64,000 nucleotides of DNA from Paragyromitra xinjiangensis (GCA_038503065.1 JBCAMK010000021.1:930001-994000); one strand, 5' to 3'; shown: positions 12,613 to 25,502, counted from the stretch's first letter. Program-made: numbers and translations. The notes: generated by a model not told the origin, from the sequence alone.

Positions 12613-13729
12613 GCGAGTTATATAGTGAGATAGACCTTATAATTAGAAGTCGCCTGCCAGGAAAGATATCGGGACTTTTAATGCAATGCTACTTTAATGC
12701 AATGCTACTAGCTGAGTGATGTTTCGTAGCCAAAGGATATAAGTGTCGTACATCTCACACAAAATCACCATACTTCCCATAGCTTTTTCTGAATACTTTT
12801 GAACCAAAATAAAACTGTCAGCGGTGTTCCTGACTGAACCTGTGGGATTTTCGAAGGCAATATTATCGGTGCAGAGGTAGCTGCGCGTCAAAGCTTCTTA
12901 TTGGTTATATGAGCCCATCCCGTACAGACACATAGCGGTTCAAAGTCAGTCTCGTAGTGTTCTAGAATACTCGTTCGAAGCCGTCTGCTTCAATCATGAA
13001 CCCTCACTCGCATACTGATTTGGACTAGCGCATAAAATAGCGAATGACCCTCGGTGACGCGAATCTTTGCAGGCGGATGGATGCAGAAGCATGCTAGCAT
13101 CACAAGGGCTCTTTCTAGGGGCTGCTGTCACGTTCATGCTTTCTGCATGCGACTTGGCCTTTCCTATTTCAAATCTGCCCAGTGTACCCCATACTCACGC
13201 GATGGGAGCTGGTATGTAGCTAATGATCTAGGCAGCGAAATGTTATGAGCATTTATGGACGTAGGGATGCAGGTTGTGGAATTTTGATAGTTTCTCTCGT
13301 GGCAGATTCATAGGAGTTAGTTGATATTGAAGGTAGGGATAGGTGTATTTCTGGCGTTGGCGTCCTAGGATAAGAGCTTGGATTCTCCTTGGATTACCCA
13401 ACGCCCCGTGCACGGCCTCGATTTGATCTTCAGTTCCCTATCCCCCTCCCATAATCCATTCACACCTCCCGACCGTTATCCCACACACATTCCCCATGAC
13501 GAATACACCACAGCGATCGACTCGAAACGTAGGACTGAACTGAATTTTGGAACCAGGAACCTTGAATGCAGAAGACCAACCGACGCCATTATCGCGGAAG
13601 AAAAAAAAGAATAGAAATCAATCATTTTGATACAAGTAATTTTTTTGATTTCTCCCCCTTCCCTCCCCTAACTTTTTGTTATTTGTTACGGACATCGAGA
13701 AGAAAAAAGAACCCCCGTCTAACGCACGC
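12613..13729. other. Intergenic, no gene seen
   Basis: Between the CorA-like gene (+) and eL31 (-). It holds only short open frames and AT-rich 3' sequence. Confidence 0.5.
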
Positions 13730-14418
13730 TTATTCCTCGACCTATGCATTACCGTCCATGTTAGCCACAAATCCATATAACTAGCGATATTTCTTCTTCC
13801 AGCAGCAAAATAGGGTACACATACAACCGACGTCGACAGCCCCTTCGGGTTCTTGACGTTGACAGCCTGCACGTACGAGTAAAGTCTGTGCTTCGCACCC
13901 TCTTCGTCGTTACGTCGGCGGGAAATACGGACACGGAGACGGTATGGGACACCTTTGATACCCTGCTTCCAGACCTCCTTGTTCAACAGGGGGTCGACAC
14001 GGACATCCTCGGTTCCCTGTGTTTGTTAGGATTGAAAATCTCGGGTCTGCAGATTTAGTGGTCGAGCGGGGGGTAAAGTACCATAGCCTTGTGGGCAAAC
14101 TCCTTGATCTCCTTGATGGCCTTAGGAGCCCGCTTCTTGAAGGTAGCACCGAAGATCTAGAGTTTGACGCAAGTTGTCAGCACTCTCGTCTTTTCCGTTT
14201 TTCCATTTTCCCATCTTTTCTTCCAAATTCCTCCATCTCTAGCTTTTCTATCCCTTCCAACTCATCCTCCTTCCCCGTAGCAAATAACCTCCAATAATAG
14301 CCGACAGTAGAATTGAGAGACGTACCCTCTTGTGCAAATGGATGGTGTATTCGCGAGCCACAACATCGGCGAGCGCCGAGCGTCCTCCCTTGGTCTTTGG
14401 TTTAGATGGGGGGGCCAT
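13730..14418 (-). CDS. RPL31: 60S ribosomal protein eL31
   Basis: Minus-strand model: exons 14418-14326, 14156-14082, 14016-13825 and 13741-13730, giving 123 aa. The product matches eL31 throughout: [61 protein letters not shown] and [14 protein letters not shown], ending VEE. eL31 sits near the peptide exit tunnel of the large ribosomal subunit. The last coding exon is only 12 nt (three codons plus stop), reached through an intron with strong sites; without it the conserved C-terminus is lost. All junctions are phase 0. Housekeeping gene with no sign of decay. Confidence 0.96.
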
Positions 14419-15508
14419 TTCTTTTGTCTGACGGGATTAATTGTCAGCTCGACGATAAATTCCGGTTGAACGAAAAAAACACGGGCGGCACGGTACCTGG
14501 GGGATGGATTGTTGAAGGGGGATTAATCGTTGTCGTTGGGCGTTGTCGTGTGTCGTTAGAGTCGTTGGCAGATTATCGCGGTGATTTCGCTAAGGTTGCT
14601 GTGCGTGTTGTGTGTGGTGCAATTTTGGAGGGTTGTGACGGGGATTGCTGTGTTGGGAGGTGGGAGGGTTGGGCCCTGTTGAGCCGCATCAAGGGAAGCC
14701 ACAGTGTGGCGTTTGCTACGAGGGTAGCTAACGGCAGGTCTTCAACCCTCAAACATCTCTTTGTTGGAATTGGCATAAATATATGAGCTTAAACAGGCGA
14801 TTTTTTGGTGAATTGACCTTAACAGCATAGTCCCAAGCCTAGATAAAGATAATGGAGGCGATTCCTATTTTTGATGATGATTCAGGATTCTCGTTTCCTT
14901 TATAAAGTTTGCTTCACGATGCCCCACGTTTCTCCGGAACCTGATAACCATTTGCAGCCTTTCCCATTGTCCCGAAGTTGATAGAGTACCGGGGTTGAAA
15001 GCCGGATGTCAATCATTACTTCATCTGTCAACCCGTTAATCCCTGATCGTTAATCCCACCCGTCGGACCTGACTTCCAGATCTTTAAGCATCTCTTGCAA
15101 TTCTGACGTCGTTGTTTTCGTCCAATAGCCAGGCGTCAAAAATACTTTACTAACCACATCGTCAACCCTTCCGGCCGCAATAAGGCCCAGGCGCGAATGG
15201 TCTGGAATTCCTAAGCCTTAGATATCTTAACAATTGAGGGGCTTTCGCGTGTAAAGTTGTAGACGTCATGTTCGCGTCAGTCTCCTCGGGGTTTCAGGTG
15301 GATCTACTTCCTACATGGTCTGCCTTGGAGTCCTACAAAAGGATTGAAACCTCTCTCTGAACGTTGGTTTTCAATTCAAGTGGTAGTCCTAAATCCTCCA
15401 CCTCCACCTCTTTCTCCGAGCTCCTACGATCTTGTCTACGTTTTTTCTCTACTATTATACGTTGTTGAGCCTATTGAAACCTGAGTTGAGATCTGCAAAC
15501 CCACCACG
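14419..15508. other. Divergent promoter region of eL31 and catalase
   Basis: No gene is seen. The segment separates two divergently transcribed genes and must hold both promoters. An AGGGG element (reverse of the CCCCT stress-response core) is present near 15235, which would suit a catalase, but such a short motif is weak evidence. Confidence 0.5.
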
Positions 15509-18072
15509 ATGTCGAACGTTTTCCAAAGGCTACAGGAGTCTCTAAATGAGGCCAAGGAGTCGGCTACACACAAGGTCAATGAGATCGCAACCACAAATCA
15601 AAAGACCCTTGACATGTATCCAAACACCGTCAATGTCCACCAAAATACAAAAACTATGACTACAGACTCTGGCACGAAAATTGACGATGCAGACCATTGG
15701 TTGAAGATTACTGGTGCTAAAGGACCTGGGCCCAGTCTTCTAGAGGACCAAATTGCGCGTGAAAGGGTATGTATCGAGCTGTCTGAAATTTTGATATAGA
15801 GACCATTACTAATCGAACTTGCTACAGATCCATAGGTGTAAGTTGAATTAGTGGTACTTACTCGAGAGTTTTACTAATAAGCGAGTTAGTCGATCATGAG
15901 CGTATCCCCGAGCGTGTTGTTCATGCCCGTGGTACCGGTGCCCATGGATACTTTAAGCTCCATGAGTCAATTGAAGAATTGTCTTCTGCTGGTGTCCTTA
16001 CGGATACCTCACGGACCACACCGATGTTCGTGCGATTTTCTACAGTCGCGGGATCTCGAGGATCAGCTGATACTGTTCGTGATATTCGTGGGTTCGCGAT
16101 GAAATTCTACACTGATGAAGGTATGCATAATTTTCAATACATCTTCGTTGTTAGGGACCAATTTATTAACTTGAAACCTAGGAAACTGGGATATTGTTGG
16201 AAACAACATTCCCGTGTTCTTCATCCAGGACGCCTTCAAATTCCCTGACTTCGTCCACAGTGCTAAGCCCGAGCCTCACAATGAAGTCCCACAGGCGCAA
16301 ACTGCTCATAATAACTTTTGGGACTTCCAGTACCTGCATCCAGAGGCAACACACATGTTTACTTGGGCTATGAGTGACCGAGGAATCCCAAGATCTTTCC
16401 GTATGATGCAAGGATTTGGCGTTAACAGTGAGCCCCACCCACAGAATATCGACTCTGGCCTTATTCTAACCTGATATTACAGCCTACACCTTAATTAACA
16501 AGAAGGGCGAACGCACCTTCGTCAAATTCCACTCCATCCCCGAGCTGGGCGTCCACTCCCTCGTCTGGGACGAGGCATTAAAGCTAGCAGGCCAGGACCC
16601 CGACTTCCACAGAAAAGACCTCTACGAAGCTATCGAAGCCGGCGCCTACCCAAAGTGGAAATTCGGCATCCAATGCGTCGCCGACGGCGACGAAGACAAA
16701 TTCGAATTCGACATTCTTGACGCCACCAAAGTGTGGCCCGAAGACCTCATTCCCGTTCGCGAAATCGGTGAATTCGTCTTGAACCGTAACGTCGATGAAT
16801 TCTTCTCTGAGACTGAGCAGGCTGCTTTCTGTACCTCGCATGTCGTCCCTGGCATTGGGTTCTCTGATGATCCGCTTTTGCAGGGTCGTAACTTTTCTTA
16901 TCAGGATACTCAGATTACTCGGCTTGGTGTCAATTGGGAGCAGCTCCCGATTAATCGCCCTGTGTGTCCGGTGATGAACTTTAATCGTGATGGTGCATTG
17001 AACCATAGGATCCACAAGGGGACGGTTAATTACTGGCCGAATCGGTTTGAGGCGTGTCCGCCGGGGAATCATGAAGGAAAGAGAGGTGTGGATCATAGCG
17101 CGTACCTCGAGCATGCGGAGAAGATTGTGGGTATGAAACAGAGGCTTAATGGGGATAAGTTCAAGGAGCACTATAAGCAGGCACAACTGTTTTATAACTC
17201 GTTGGCGCCCCATGAGAAGTTGCATGTGGAGATGGCGTTGTGTTTCGAGTTAGATCATTGCGATGATCCGATAGTTTACAAGCGGATGTCTCAAAGGCTA
17301 GCTGTAAGTCCACATTCATGGAAGATCACCCGCATATAGATGTTACTAACACCGAGTCTAGGATATCGATATTGGCCTTGCTCAAAGAGTAGCCAAGATG
17401 GTTGGCGGCGATGCGCCCACCGAAACTGCCCACCCGAACCACGGCAAGAAAGCCCCCCGCCTCTCGCAGACCGAATTCCCAGGAGCTCCAACAATCGCCA
17501 CCCGCCGTATTGCCATGATCATTGCCGACGGCTTCGACCTCACAGCCTTCGAAGCCGTCCGTGCAGCCTTTAAGGTGCAGGGTGCAACCACCCATGTCAT
17601 CGCCCCACGTCGTGGCATGATCTTTCCCGCTGGCGTAGACCCTGAATCTGGCACCGGCGGGCTCATGCCCGACCACCACCTCGAGGGCCAACGCTCTACC
17701 ATGTTTGACGCAATCTACGTCAACCCCGGTGTACAGAGCACACTCACACTCCGGGAGAGTGGAAGAGCTGTACATTGGATCCGCGAGGCGTTCGGACATC
17801 TTAAGCCAATTGGAGCGATCGGTGATGCAGTGGACTTCATTCAACAAGCGTGTGTATTGCCCGGTGTGACGCTGGCGTTAGACCAGAAGAGCGATGAGGT
17901 AGTGACGAGCTATGGTGTTGTCACTGGGTGGAATGCAAGCGTGGGGTTGATACAGAGCATGAAGATTGAGCCGAGCGGGACGTCATGGGCAAGTGCGTTT
18001 GCGTATGAGATTAGCAAGCATAGGTGTTGGGAGAGGGAGCTGGATGGGCTTTCGAAGAAGTTGGCTTATTAA
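15509..18072 (+). CDS. Large-subunit catalase (clade 2) with C-terminal DJ-1/GATase-like domain
   Basis: Model: exons 15509-15766, 15828-15837, 15890-16120, 16182-16427, 16483-17303 and 17362-18072, giving 758 aa. It decomposes hydrogen peroxide to water and oxygen. The catalytic histidine is H101 in ERVVHARG. The proximal haem tyrosine is about Y388 in FSYQDTQ. The fold also shows [17 protein letters not shown] and the NYWPNRFE segment. From about residue 570 the chain continues into the flavodoxin/DJ-1-like domain that defines large-subunit catalases ([19 protein letters not shown]). There is no signal peptide, which resembles the spore-associated CatA type rather than secreted CatB. Exon 2 is a 10-nt microexon (ATCCATAGGT) that completes the invariant ..IHRFDHERIPE.. 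block; skipping it would break the frame. Confidence 0.95.
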
Positions 18073-18752
18073 TTTGTGAGGTTTGAAGGGGATTTTGATT
18101 TAGTAAGGTGTTTTGATGGATTATGGGTTGGGGAGTGGGTTTATTTGTTAATATGTAATTTTATGTTCCAGTTGACAATAATTGGAATTTTTTTTCTTTA
18201 TGGGTGAAAGCATGGTCGATCGTGTATGGCAAGGGAATTTGAGCCGTAGTCCAACGATAACGAGGACATGTATTTTCGGCGCTAGGACCATGAAATCTCA
18301 CTCGTCTACTTTCAAACTTACCATCGCCTCAAACAATATACTCCATACTCACGGTGTTGGATCATATTCTACTCATGGCCTACCGTAAATACCTAGAAAT
18401 GTCTTAGTGGTAATCGCCCCGCGGCGACACTTTATAATTTGGTTAGCTAAACCCATACCTTATCTTCAAATACATGTACTTACTGCAGGCTACAAGTACT
18501 ACGTATGGCTGTCGATTCTTGACATACCAGCATTCTTACCTATCACAAACATGTCGTCTCCACCAGTGGATGCGCTGGGGTAAAAATACATGTTCAGAAA
18601 AAACACCTTGAATGTTCAGTATGCGGGGTAATGAGGCTCAGCATCAGCATACCAGTTACACCACCCCCCGATACTAAAACCTCACCACCAACTTCAAGCA
18701 TATTCGGAGATCTGGTCGATAAACCTGCTAAGAAAGTTACTGAGCATGCATA
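18073..18752. other. Intergenic, no gene seen
   Basis: Catalase 3' flank (T-rich) followed by unassigned sequence before the C2H2 locus. Confidence 0.5.
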
Positions 18753-20471
18753 ATGGGCTCAGAAAGTTCAGCTACCAGTACTGAGGGGGATACGGAATAT
18801 CAAGATATACCGACCGTTACGATAATAGAGACCGATCTAGCCAGTCGCTTTATTACCTTTTCACTAGCACTATTGTCGAAGTTCCTTCCAATTACGGAGG
18901 CGCCAAGTAGTACTGAAAAGAGTAATGACACCGGAAAACTGGCTTCCCAGATTCCAGTATCGAATGAATTCTGGAGATTTCGTCTATGGGCTCAGGGTTT
19001 TGATCTTCCCGGGGGCGAATTCGATGATGTGTTGGAACAGTCAAAGCATCTGAAGGAACCCGTAATCTCTCTGCTTGCGACTCTTGCGTTCATACTAGCT
19101 CAAGAACTCTGAAAAGGTAAGCTTAACTAACACCCAATTCATTCAAGATGCTGATATCGGAACGAACAAGCATCCCTACAAAATGCTGATGGCGACGCAC
19201 TGGTTTCACTGGGAGCTGTGTTCCAGGACGCAATGGCTATGTATCCGCAGATAGAAGATGCATGCTATTACAGCGACAGTGAAGATGAGGACCCAATAGT
19301 AGAGGAAGTTTGCGGTATCGTAAACACACTTTTCGACCTCGCGCCCATACTCGATGAGCTCTTAGAGAGCGCACCACCCTCTATAGACCCGGAATATTCG
19401 CTGACAAGCTCTCGGAGCCATTCGATACTATTTAAGCTCTATAGAGGATTCATTCTGGATAAGTTCCCCGAAGTAAACCCCGAACTGGTTTCGAGGTTTG
19501 CTAAAGGAAACGAAAAGTGTCACCAAATATCAAGGGGGGAAACAGCCCCAATGTCTTCCCACTATTCCAAGAACTATGAGCAATCACTCTATGATTCTGG
19601 CATCGGTTCCTCGCTAGGATATCCCCTGTTGGTCGAACCTGCGCTTTCAGAAACCGAGTTCTCAACGTGCTCATCTGCTACATCCCAAAGACCTTCAATA
19701 CCCCCGATGCCCAAACGAGACACCCTTACTGGTGGACTAACATGCCCTTTATGCCTTCGCGTGCACAAAACAATTGTCACTAACCGCCAATGGAAGTAAG
19801 TAACCGACATCTTTGGACCATTGTCTAGACTAAATAATTGCTCAGGACACGTTTTTATGGACATCAAGCCATATATGTGCACGTACAATGACTGTAAACC
19901 AGTGGATCGGATGTTTGGATCAAGACAGGAATGGATGAATCACGAAAAGACACTACATTCCTCTCCTACTATTTGTGGTCCAGGATCCAGTACGAGGACG
20001 TGCCCATTCTGTCACGCCAATTTTCCCCCGGAAAAATCCCAAGAACGTGTGTATCGGCATATTGGCAATCATATGGAAGACATTAGACTGCTAGCCTTGC
20101 CGCCATCTCTCCGTAATCCTGAAGACGATGAAGATGTAGACATGCTTGATGATTCCAGCGATGAGTCTTCAACGGAAATTACACTTCCTTGGAGCAGTAT
20201 GTATAGCGAGGTCGAGGAGACTCACGAGAGAGTGCCTAGTGGAAAAAAGACGGAGAAGTCCCTCGCCAACCTAACCCGTCCGGATATACGCCCTCAAAGC
20301 CAAAGCCAAGCTCCACAAGTTGAGACAAAGCAGAATGTACCAGCCCCTCCCCAACTAAGTCCTCTTTCCCCCAAAAAGCTCCTACTTGTTTTCCTCATTG
20401 TGGAACACTATTCGGGATTTTTTCTAGGGGTTTGTTTTTGTTATGCAGGCGCTTATGTTAGTTGGGTGTGA
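18753..20471 (+). pseudogene. Fungal C2H2 zinc-finger protein, apparently interrupted
   Basis: The segments match a family common in filamentous ascomycetes. The N-terminal helical part is around NEFWRFRLWAQGFDLPGG. A middle part carries CPLCLRVHK, and then C2H2-type fingers follow (PYMCTYNDC, FGSRQEWMNHEKTLH, CPFCHANFPPEKSQERVYRH). Two breaks appear. First, an in-frame TGA at 19110-19112 lies just before a good donor (AAAAG|GTAAGC at 19116-19121); a single C-to-T change of CGA would explain it. Second, at 19796-19845 a normal 50-nt intron with a proper branch site joins the flanking exons out of frame by one base. The only in-frame alternative needs a 33-nt intron. The family's DNA or protein target is not known. 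It could still be functional if the splicing differs from my model. Confidence 0.6.
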
Positions 20472-21426
20472 AGGACACTCTGTCATATCTCGATCGAGTC
20501 AAGTTCCGCTTTCAGGACCAACTAGATACTTATAACCAAGTCTTAAGCATCATAGGAGGCTTCAAGAGCAAATTGTATGTATCTTAACCTTACTTAACTT
20601 TATCAAGAAGAAATTTGAGGAAGCGGGATTCCGATGCTAACGAGGTCTATTTACTTCCCACCGCAGGATTGATAGGGCTGAAGCTCATGCCCTCATTAGC
20701 ACTCTGTTTAACGGCCACCAGGATTTAATTGAGGACTTAGAGGACTTCATGAATTCACTATACTGCGTCGATAGTGATGATACCAAGAGTATCAACATCA
20801 CTCCAACAAATGCCCAGCACGCCTCTACGAATGCCAACATGCCGCAAGGTTACTCTGAACGAAAAACCATAAAAACCAAACTAAAAGATCTTAGATCAAC
20901 CAATAAACAGCGAATGATAGGTGAATGGCTTTCTCCAGAGGAACTTCCAGCCATACCCAACGAAGAATCTCACGAAACCTCCTACGCATATCACCTCGAA
21001 AGGCGAGAGGAGAACGAAGGAGCTAGTACAGCAAAAAAAACAACCATTGGGGGAGCCCCACATCCTACAGAAAACCTACGGGAGCCATCAAATTCACCAA
21101 ACTACGACACACATTCTTTTCCCACCAAGTTAAACGAACACCTCCCAGACAAACTTTTAGAAAGCCAGGTGAGAGAGACGAGTGTCTCCTCCAACTCTTC
21201 GATCAAACTAGTGGGGGCACCCGGTTCGCCCATGCCATATGCTGGCTGGAGGGACACTGCCCAAGATGAGCTTTGGGTGTGCTGCGGCGGCAAAGCAAAT
21301 CCCAATACCTGCCCGAACTCTGCCACAGCACAATACCTAGTCACCGTGGACGGCATTTGCCCACCGGAGTGTTGTCACAGGCGTTGCGAATACTGTCCTG
21401 TGTTTTTCTTGAACAGATCCTCCTAA
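20462..21426 (+). CDS. Sin3-type PAH domain coding region with Cys-rich C-terminus
   Basis: Exons 20462-20574 and 20667-21426. The spliced start reads as a paired amphipathic helix (PAH) domain: VKDTLSYLDRVKFRFQDQ, YNQVLSIIGGFKSKL, then LISTLFNGHQDLIEDLEDFM. PAH domains are the protein-binding modules of Sin3 co-repressors. The rest is polar and likely disordered, and ends in a cysteine-rich cluster (WVCCGG, CPNS, CPPECCHRRCEYC) that resembles C-terminal zinc-binding motifs of other fungal proteins. There is no ATG at the start; the exon begins after a TTAG acceptor. It is therefore probably a downstream exon of the C2H2 gene, for example through a donor at 20337 (phase 0), or part of a gene whose first exon I did not find. 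Confidence 0.55.
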
Positions 21427-23411
21427 GGAAATTCTTCAGAAAACTACCAGATTTGTTGGGGCACAGCACCTACTTTTCCCTCCTCCCACCTTGTAGTTTA
21501 TTAAGCCTAACGAACTTCTCCGAAAACACAATTATCTCCTATAATCAACATATCTCACTTCTCACTCACATACTCGCATACTCACACAAAATCTGAAAAA
21601 AAACCTTACGAAGATAAGCCTCCCTGAATCCTTAGGAAACATAGCTACCGAATTAGTTACGTGACCTTACAAACTTAGCTTCCTGCATCTCAACCCCAGG
21701 TTTCTGTGAGTTATGCGCCAAGAAAATTCAAGTTCACACGGGTATCGAATTTGTGATCTATTTTGTTGTTTCTATTCCCGGAAATCATCATTTCGAGTAT
21801 CTTGTGCAACAGCTCGGCTCGTGTGCCTGTGGGGGCATCTTCAATGCAGGTTTTTTTTTAACTTCGTACTTATTGTACCACATTTTATTGCAATATCGAA
21901 ATACCCTTCTAATTGTGCCTACCATAATCGAAGACTTAGGGCCTAGCGCTATGAACACCCAAAAATACCAGCTATTTAAAAGAATGAATTTGGTATACAG
22001 GGGTATATAATAGCACACTGTACATTTAATACAGATATTTTGAGTTCCGTAACCCTATCTGGATACTGAGCCGTCAGCCCAAGCCAACCGCCGATGCAGT
22101 AGGAGAGCGAGTGATCGATCATGACCCAACCGGCACATCACCCTCCACCAAACATCTACCCCCTGAATGCAATTGCCGCTCCACCGGCACCCGGTATTTT
22201 AAAAATCGTCCCACAAGAAAGCCAACAACCAGACAGAAGCACCGCCAGCTGATCAGAATAGCCCACATTCCTACACGCCAGATAAATGACACTGCAAGGT
22301 TCCCGCCCAACATAAGACGGTGAGTAAACCGGGACTCTCCTAGAATACCATGCATTCCCGAGGTTGAGACATACTACGAGACGCGGGGGCGAACGATATA
22401 TCATCACCTCATGTTGGTGTTGAAAGCGCATACTAGTCGAATCGGAGTGCCTCGAACGCCGGCAGACACGAGATTTGCCTGAATGGATGAGATGAGTCCA
22501 ATGCCTTCCCCCAAACCCCACAACCGCGGTGGTTGAATGCAAAGAAGGCTCGGATAAACTGCATCGAAGTTTTTCCGTTTCCCCAGATTCGGGGTGGTGG
22601 TCAGGGTTAGGGCTAAATGAAAGGTCTGGGCTTTAGGCTAAATGTGAACCACACTCGAAATTTCGAGGTCACATGGTCGAGATATCAGCCGCTCTAGAGC
22701 TACAGAAGTAGATATTTGCCATTTTTTCTTGCGAAAGAGCCGTAGAGAAAAAGGAATTCGGTTGTGAAAAAGCCTGCGTGATGCGCGGTAACGATTAGGC
22801 AAATGTTAGCCAGTCTCTTGACGATCTCCAGGAGGTTCTTTAGGCTATCGGCGAGAGATTCTGTACCTTTAAAGAAACTGAAACATTGCAGAGGAGTCAA
22901 TCCAGGAACTTGTACAGAAGAGAAGAGTAGCCGAGCCAGATGGAGGTTCAATACGCTCCCCGGAGTTTCCCCCGCTGCACCTTCTTTGCCCTGGTTCGAG
23001 CGAAGGAGGGACCACTGGTGGGGGGACCAATGAAGTTAAGGATGAGATTTGGCTGAATTGTTCGGATAATAGCAAAGGACATCCGGATAGATGGTTATGC
23101 CATCGCATCTCGACGATATCTGGGATAGTGAAACCCGAGGTTTGGCCGATGGATAGGCAAACACTGATATTGGGAAAGCACTCCAATACGTTTTTTTCTT
23201 TTTCTTTCTTTTCTTCGTAGGCCCTTCTGTAAAAGACTAGAGTACTTTTATTTTAGTAGCGCCATTTCCTGTTCCCGGGGATTTATCCGTGATTCACTAG
23301 TAACGGGTAGAGGTTTTGTTAGTGCCTGAGATGACGGACCGCAAGGTAACGCTGACCCCGCCGTTGTAAACAATCCATTGACCCTGAGCTCCCGGCGAAG
23401 AGGGGCATCGC
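21427..23411. other. Intergenic, no gene seen
   Basis: About 2 kb with only short open frames. A GGGTTAGGG stretch and two copies of GGCTAAATG occur near 22600-22650 but no element boundaries are visible. Confidence 0.5.
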
Positions 23412-23420
23412 ATATATAAT
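23412..23420 (+). promoter_or_regulatory. TATA box of the xylose reductase gene
   Basis: ATATATAAT lies about 110 bp upstream of the first ATG at 23531, a fitting distance for a fungal TATA element with a short leader. Confidence 0.5.
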
Positions 23421-23530
23421 CCCAGCTTCCGTCTGCCCATCTCAGCTCCTTTTAAACCTCATCTCATCTCGCATTCTTCTCCTTCTGAGATTCAAGTTTC
23501 AAAAAGTAAGAAAATACTCATTCCGTTGCC

Positions 23531-24821
23531 ATGTTTGCCCGTCAAGGTTTATTTCGTGTTCTGACATCATTTCCCAGACTACACATCTCTAAACCTTCAT
23601 CTACCCCGCACATATCTTATTTCCCCACTCCTATCCGTACTTTCACCACCTCTCGAATTGCAAGAATGGTCCACGTTCCAACCATCAAGCTCCAGCCTTC
23701 CGGCGATGAGATGCCCCAGGTGGGTTTCGGCCTGTGGAAGGTCACCAACGAGACCTGTGCCGATCAGGTGTACAATGCCATCAAGACTGGTTACAGGCTG
23801 TTTGACGGAGCCTTCGGTCAGTTCTTCCGTCCAGTTGTGTTTGAAATTCGCTCAAATACTGATATCTGGGTCACCAGACTACGCAAATGAGAAGGAAGCA
23901 GGGCAGGGTGTAAAGCGTGCCATCGATGATGGTCTCGTCAAGCGTGAAGACCTCTTCATCGTCTCCAAGCTGTGGAACACCTTCCACGACAGGGAGCACG
24001 TCATCCCCATCACCAAGAAATCACTCGAATGGTGGGGTCTTGAGTACTTCGATCTGTACTACATCCACTTTCGTTAGTTACCCCTCCCACACACCCTCCC
24101 CAGAACAACCCAAACTGACATTCCCCCATAGCGGTCGCTCTTGAATATGTTGACCCTGCCAAGAGCTACCCCAGCGGCTGGGAAAACCTCGACGGCAAGG
24201 TCGTTCAAAGCCGTACCCCCATCCAGACCACCTGGGAAGAGATGGAAAAGCTCGTCGACCAGGGCCTCGCCAGGAACATTGGTGTCTCCAACTTCCAAGG
24301 TGCCCTCCTTATGGATCTCCTCCGCTACGCACGCATCCGTCCTGCCGTTCTCCAGATCGAACACCACCCATACCTCACCCAACCAACCCTAATTAAACTT
24401 GCCACAGAGGAGGGTATCGCCGTCACCGCATACTCCTCCTTCGGACCCCTAAGCTTCGTCGAACTCGACTTCGAGAACGCCGCCAACACCCCCCCTCTAT
24501 TCGAACATGCAGTCGTCACCGCCGCCGCCAAGAAACACGGAAAGACCCCAGCGCAGATCTTGCTGAGGTGGGCTACCCAGAGAGGACTGGCAGTTATCCC
24601 GAAGTCGAATGCCCAGAGTAGACTATTGCAGAATTTAGACGTAACGTCGTGGGATCTGGAGGAGTCTGAGATTAAGGCTATCTCGGCTTTGGACATAAAT
24701 CTGAGGTTTAACAACCCTACTGATGTGAGTGTCATCCCTAGTTTGTTGATTCCTCCTTGAGATTACGGATGCTGACTTTTTTGTGATATAGTACCTGAGC
24801 ACCCTTCATATCTTTGCTTAA
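23531..24821 (+). CDS. NAD(P)H-dependent xylose/aldose reductase (aldo-keto reductase)
   Basis: Model: exons 23531-23816, 23878-24072, 24132-24724 and 24792-24821, giving 367 aa. It reduces D-xylose and related aldoses to alditols. Family marks are [21 protein letters not shown] with the catalytic Tyr (split by intron 1), a second catalytic Lys in [29 protein letters not shown], and the cofactor motif [13 protein letters not shown]. The last exon encodes only STLHIFA-type C-terminal residues, as in other xylose reductases. From the second Met (position 23666) the protein is 322 aa, the usual family length. The first ATG adds 45 residues that are Arg/Ser/Thr rich, contain no acidic residue, and end in [10 protein letters not shown], which looks like a mitochondrial presequence. 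Confidence 0.93.
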
Positions 24822-25502
24822 GCCTGGGTTTGGATGATTAGCAAAAGAATGCGTGTGTTATCGATTGTAAAATAGAAACCAATATAACGATACGAACAAA
24901 GTAAAGTCTTCCGTTCAAGTGACCATTGAATACGTGCGTCCAGAAATCCAAGCCCATTGGCCACCCTAATTAGTGCCATACTACCTCGGTAGCCCGTGTA
25001 CGCTAGACACGACTAGAAGCTCTACCACCACCCCGGAGCATCCAAAGCCCAGAATCCTCATAGCTAGAGAAAAAAAACTCCCCACAAACCAGGCGAAGCT
25101 ATGTGACGACGTTAAAGAAGAGAGCACGAAATTCCAGAGCCCCTCAAGCAACCAGAAGCCACCCGAAGGCTGTGCCGCACCTCAGCTGCCAAGACCTATT
25201 ATTCCCAACCATTCCACCCTCCCAGCGGTTAAAACCAGTTCTTGGCAGCTGTTATCGTGGCACTCCCCGTCTCAAGAGGCGCCAACAAAGCCACAACAAC
25301 AAAAAAGGGTTCGACAACACGCAAAACATGCATATCTTGGCCATTCTACAAGTGAAACCTCCAAGAAAAAGGGATTTAAAAGCACCGTCAAACCCCCCAT
25401 CTCCTGCCACACATTAATTACTTCACACTCGCTCATCTCATCGATCGACTTACCCTTTTTTTGTGCCACCTTCACGTCACAACAGAATCCACAAATAGAG
25501 CT
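24822..25502. other. Intergenic; long but unsupported open frame
   Basis: A frame of 228 codons without ATG start spans 24973-25659, but its composition (Ser/Pro/Lys rich, no motif) and overlap with the small ORF at 25503 suggest it is chance. I call no gene here. Confidence 0.4.

Noticed and set aside
16584..17225. 213-codon minus-strand frame
   Set aside because: It lies opposite conserved catalase coding sequence and has no family signature.
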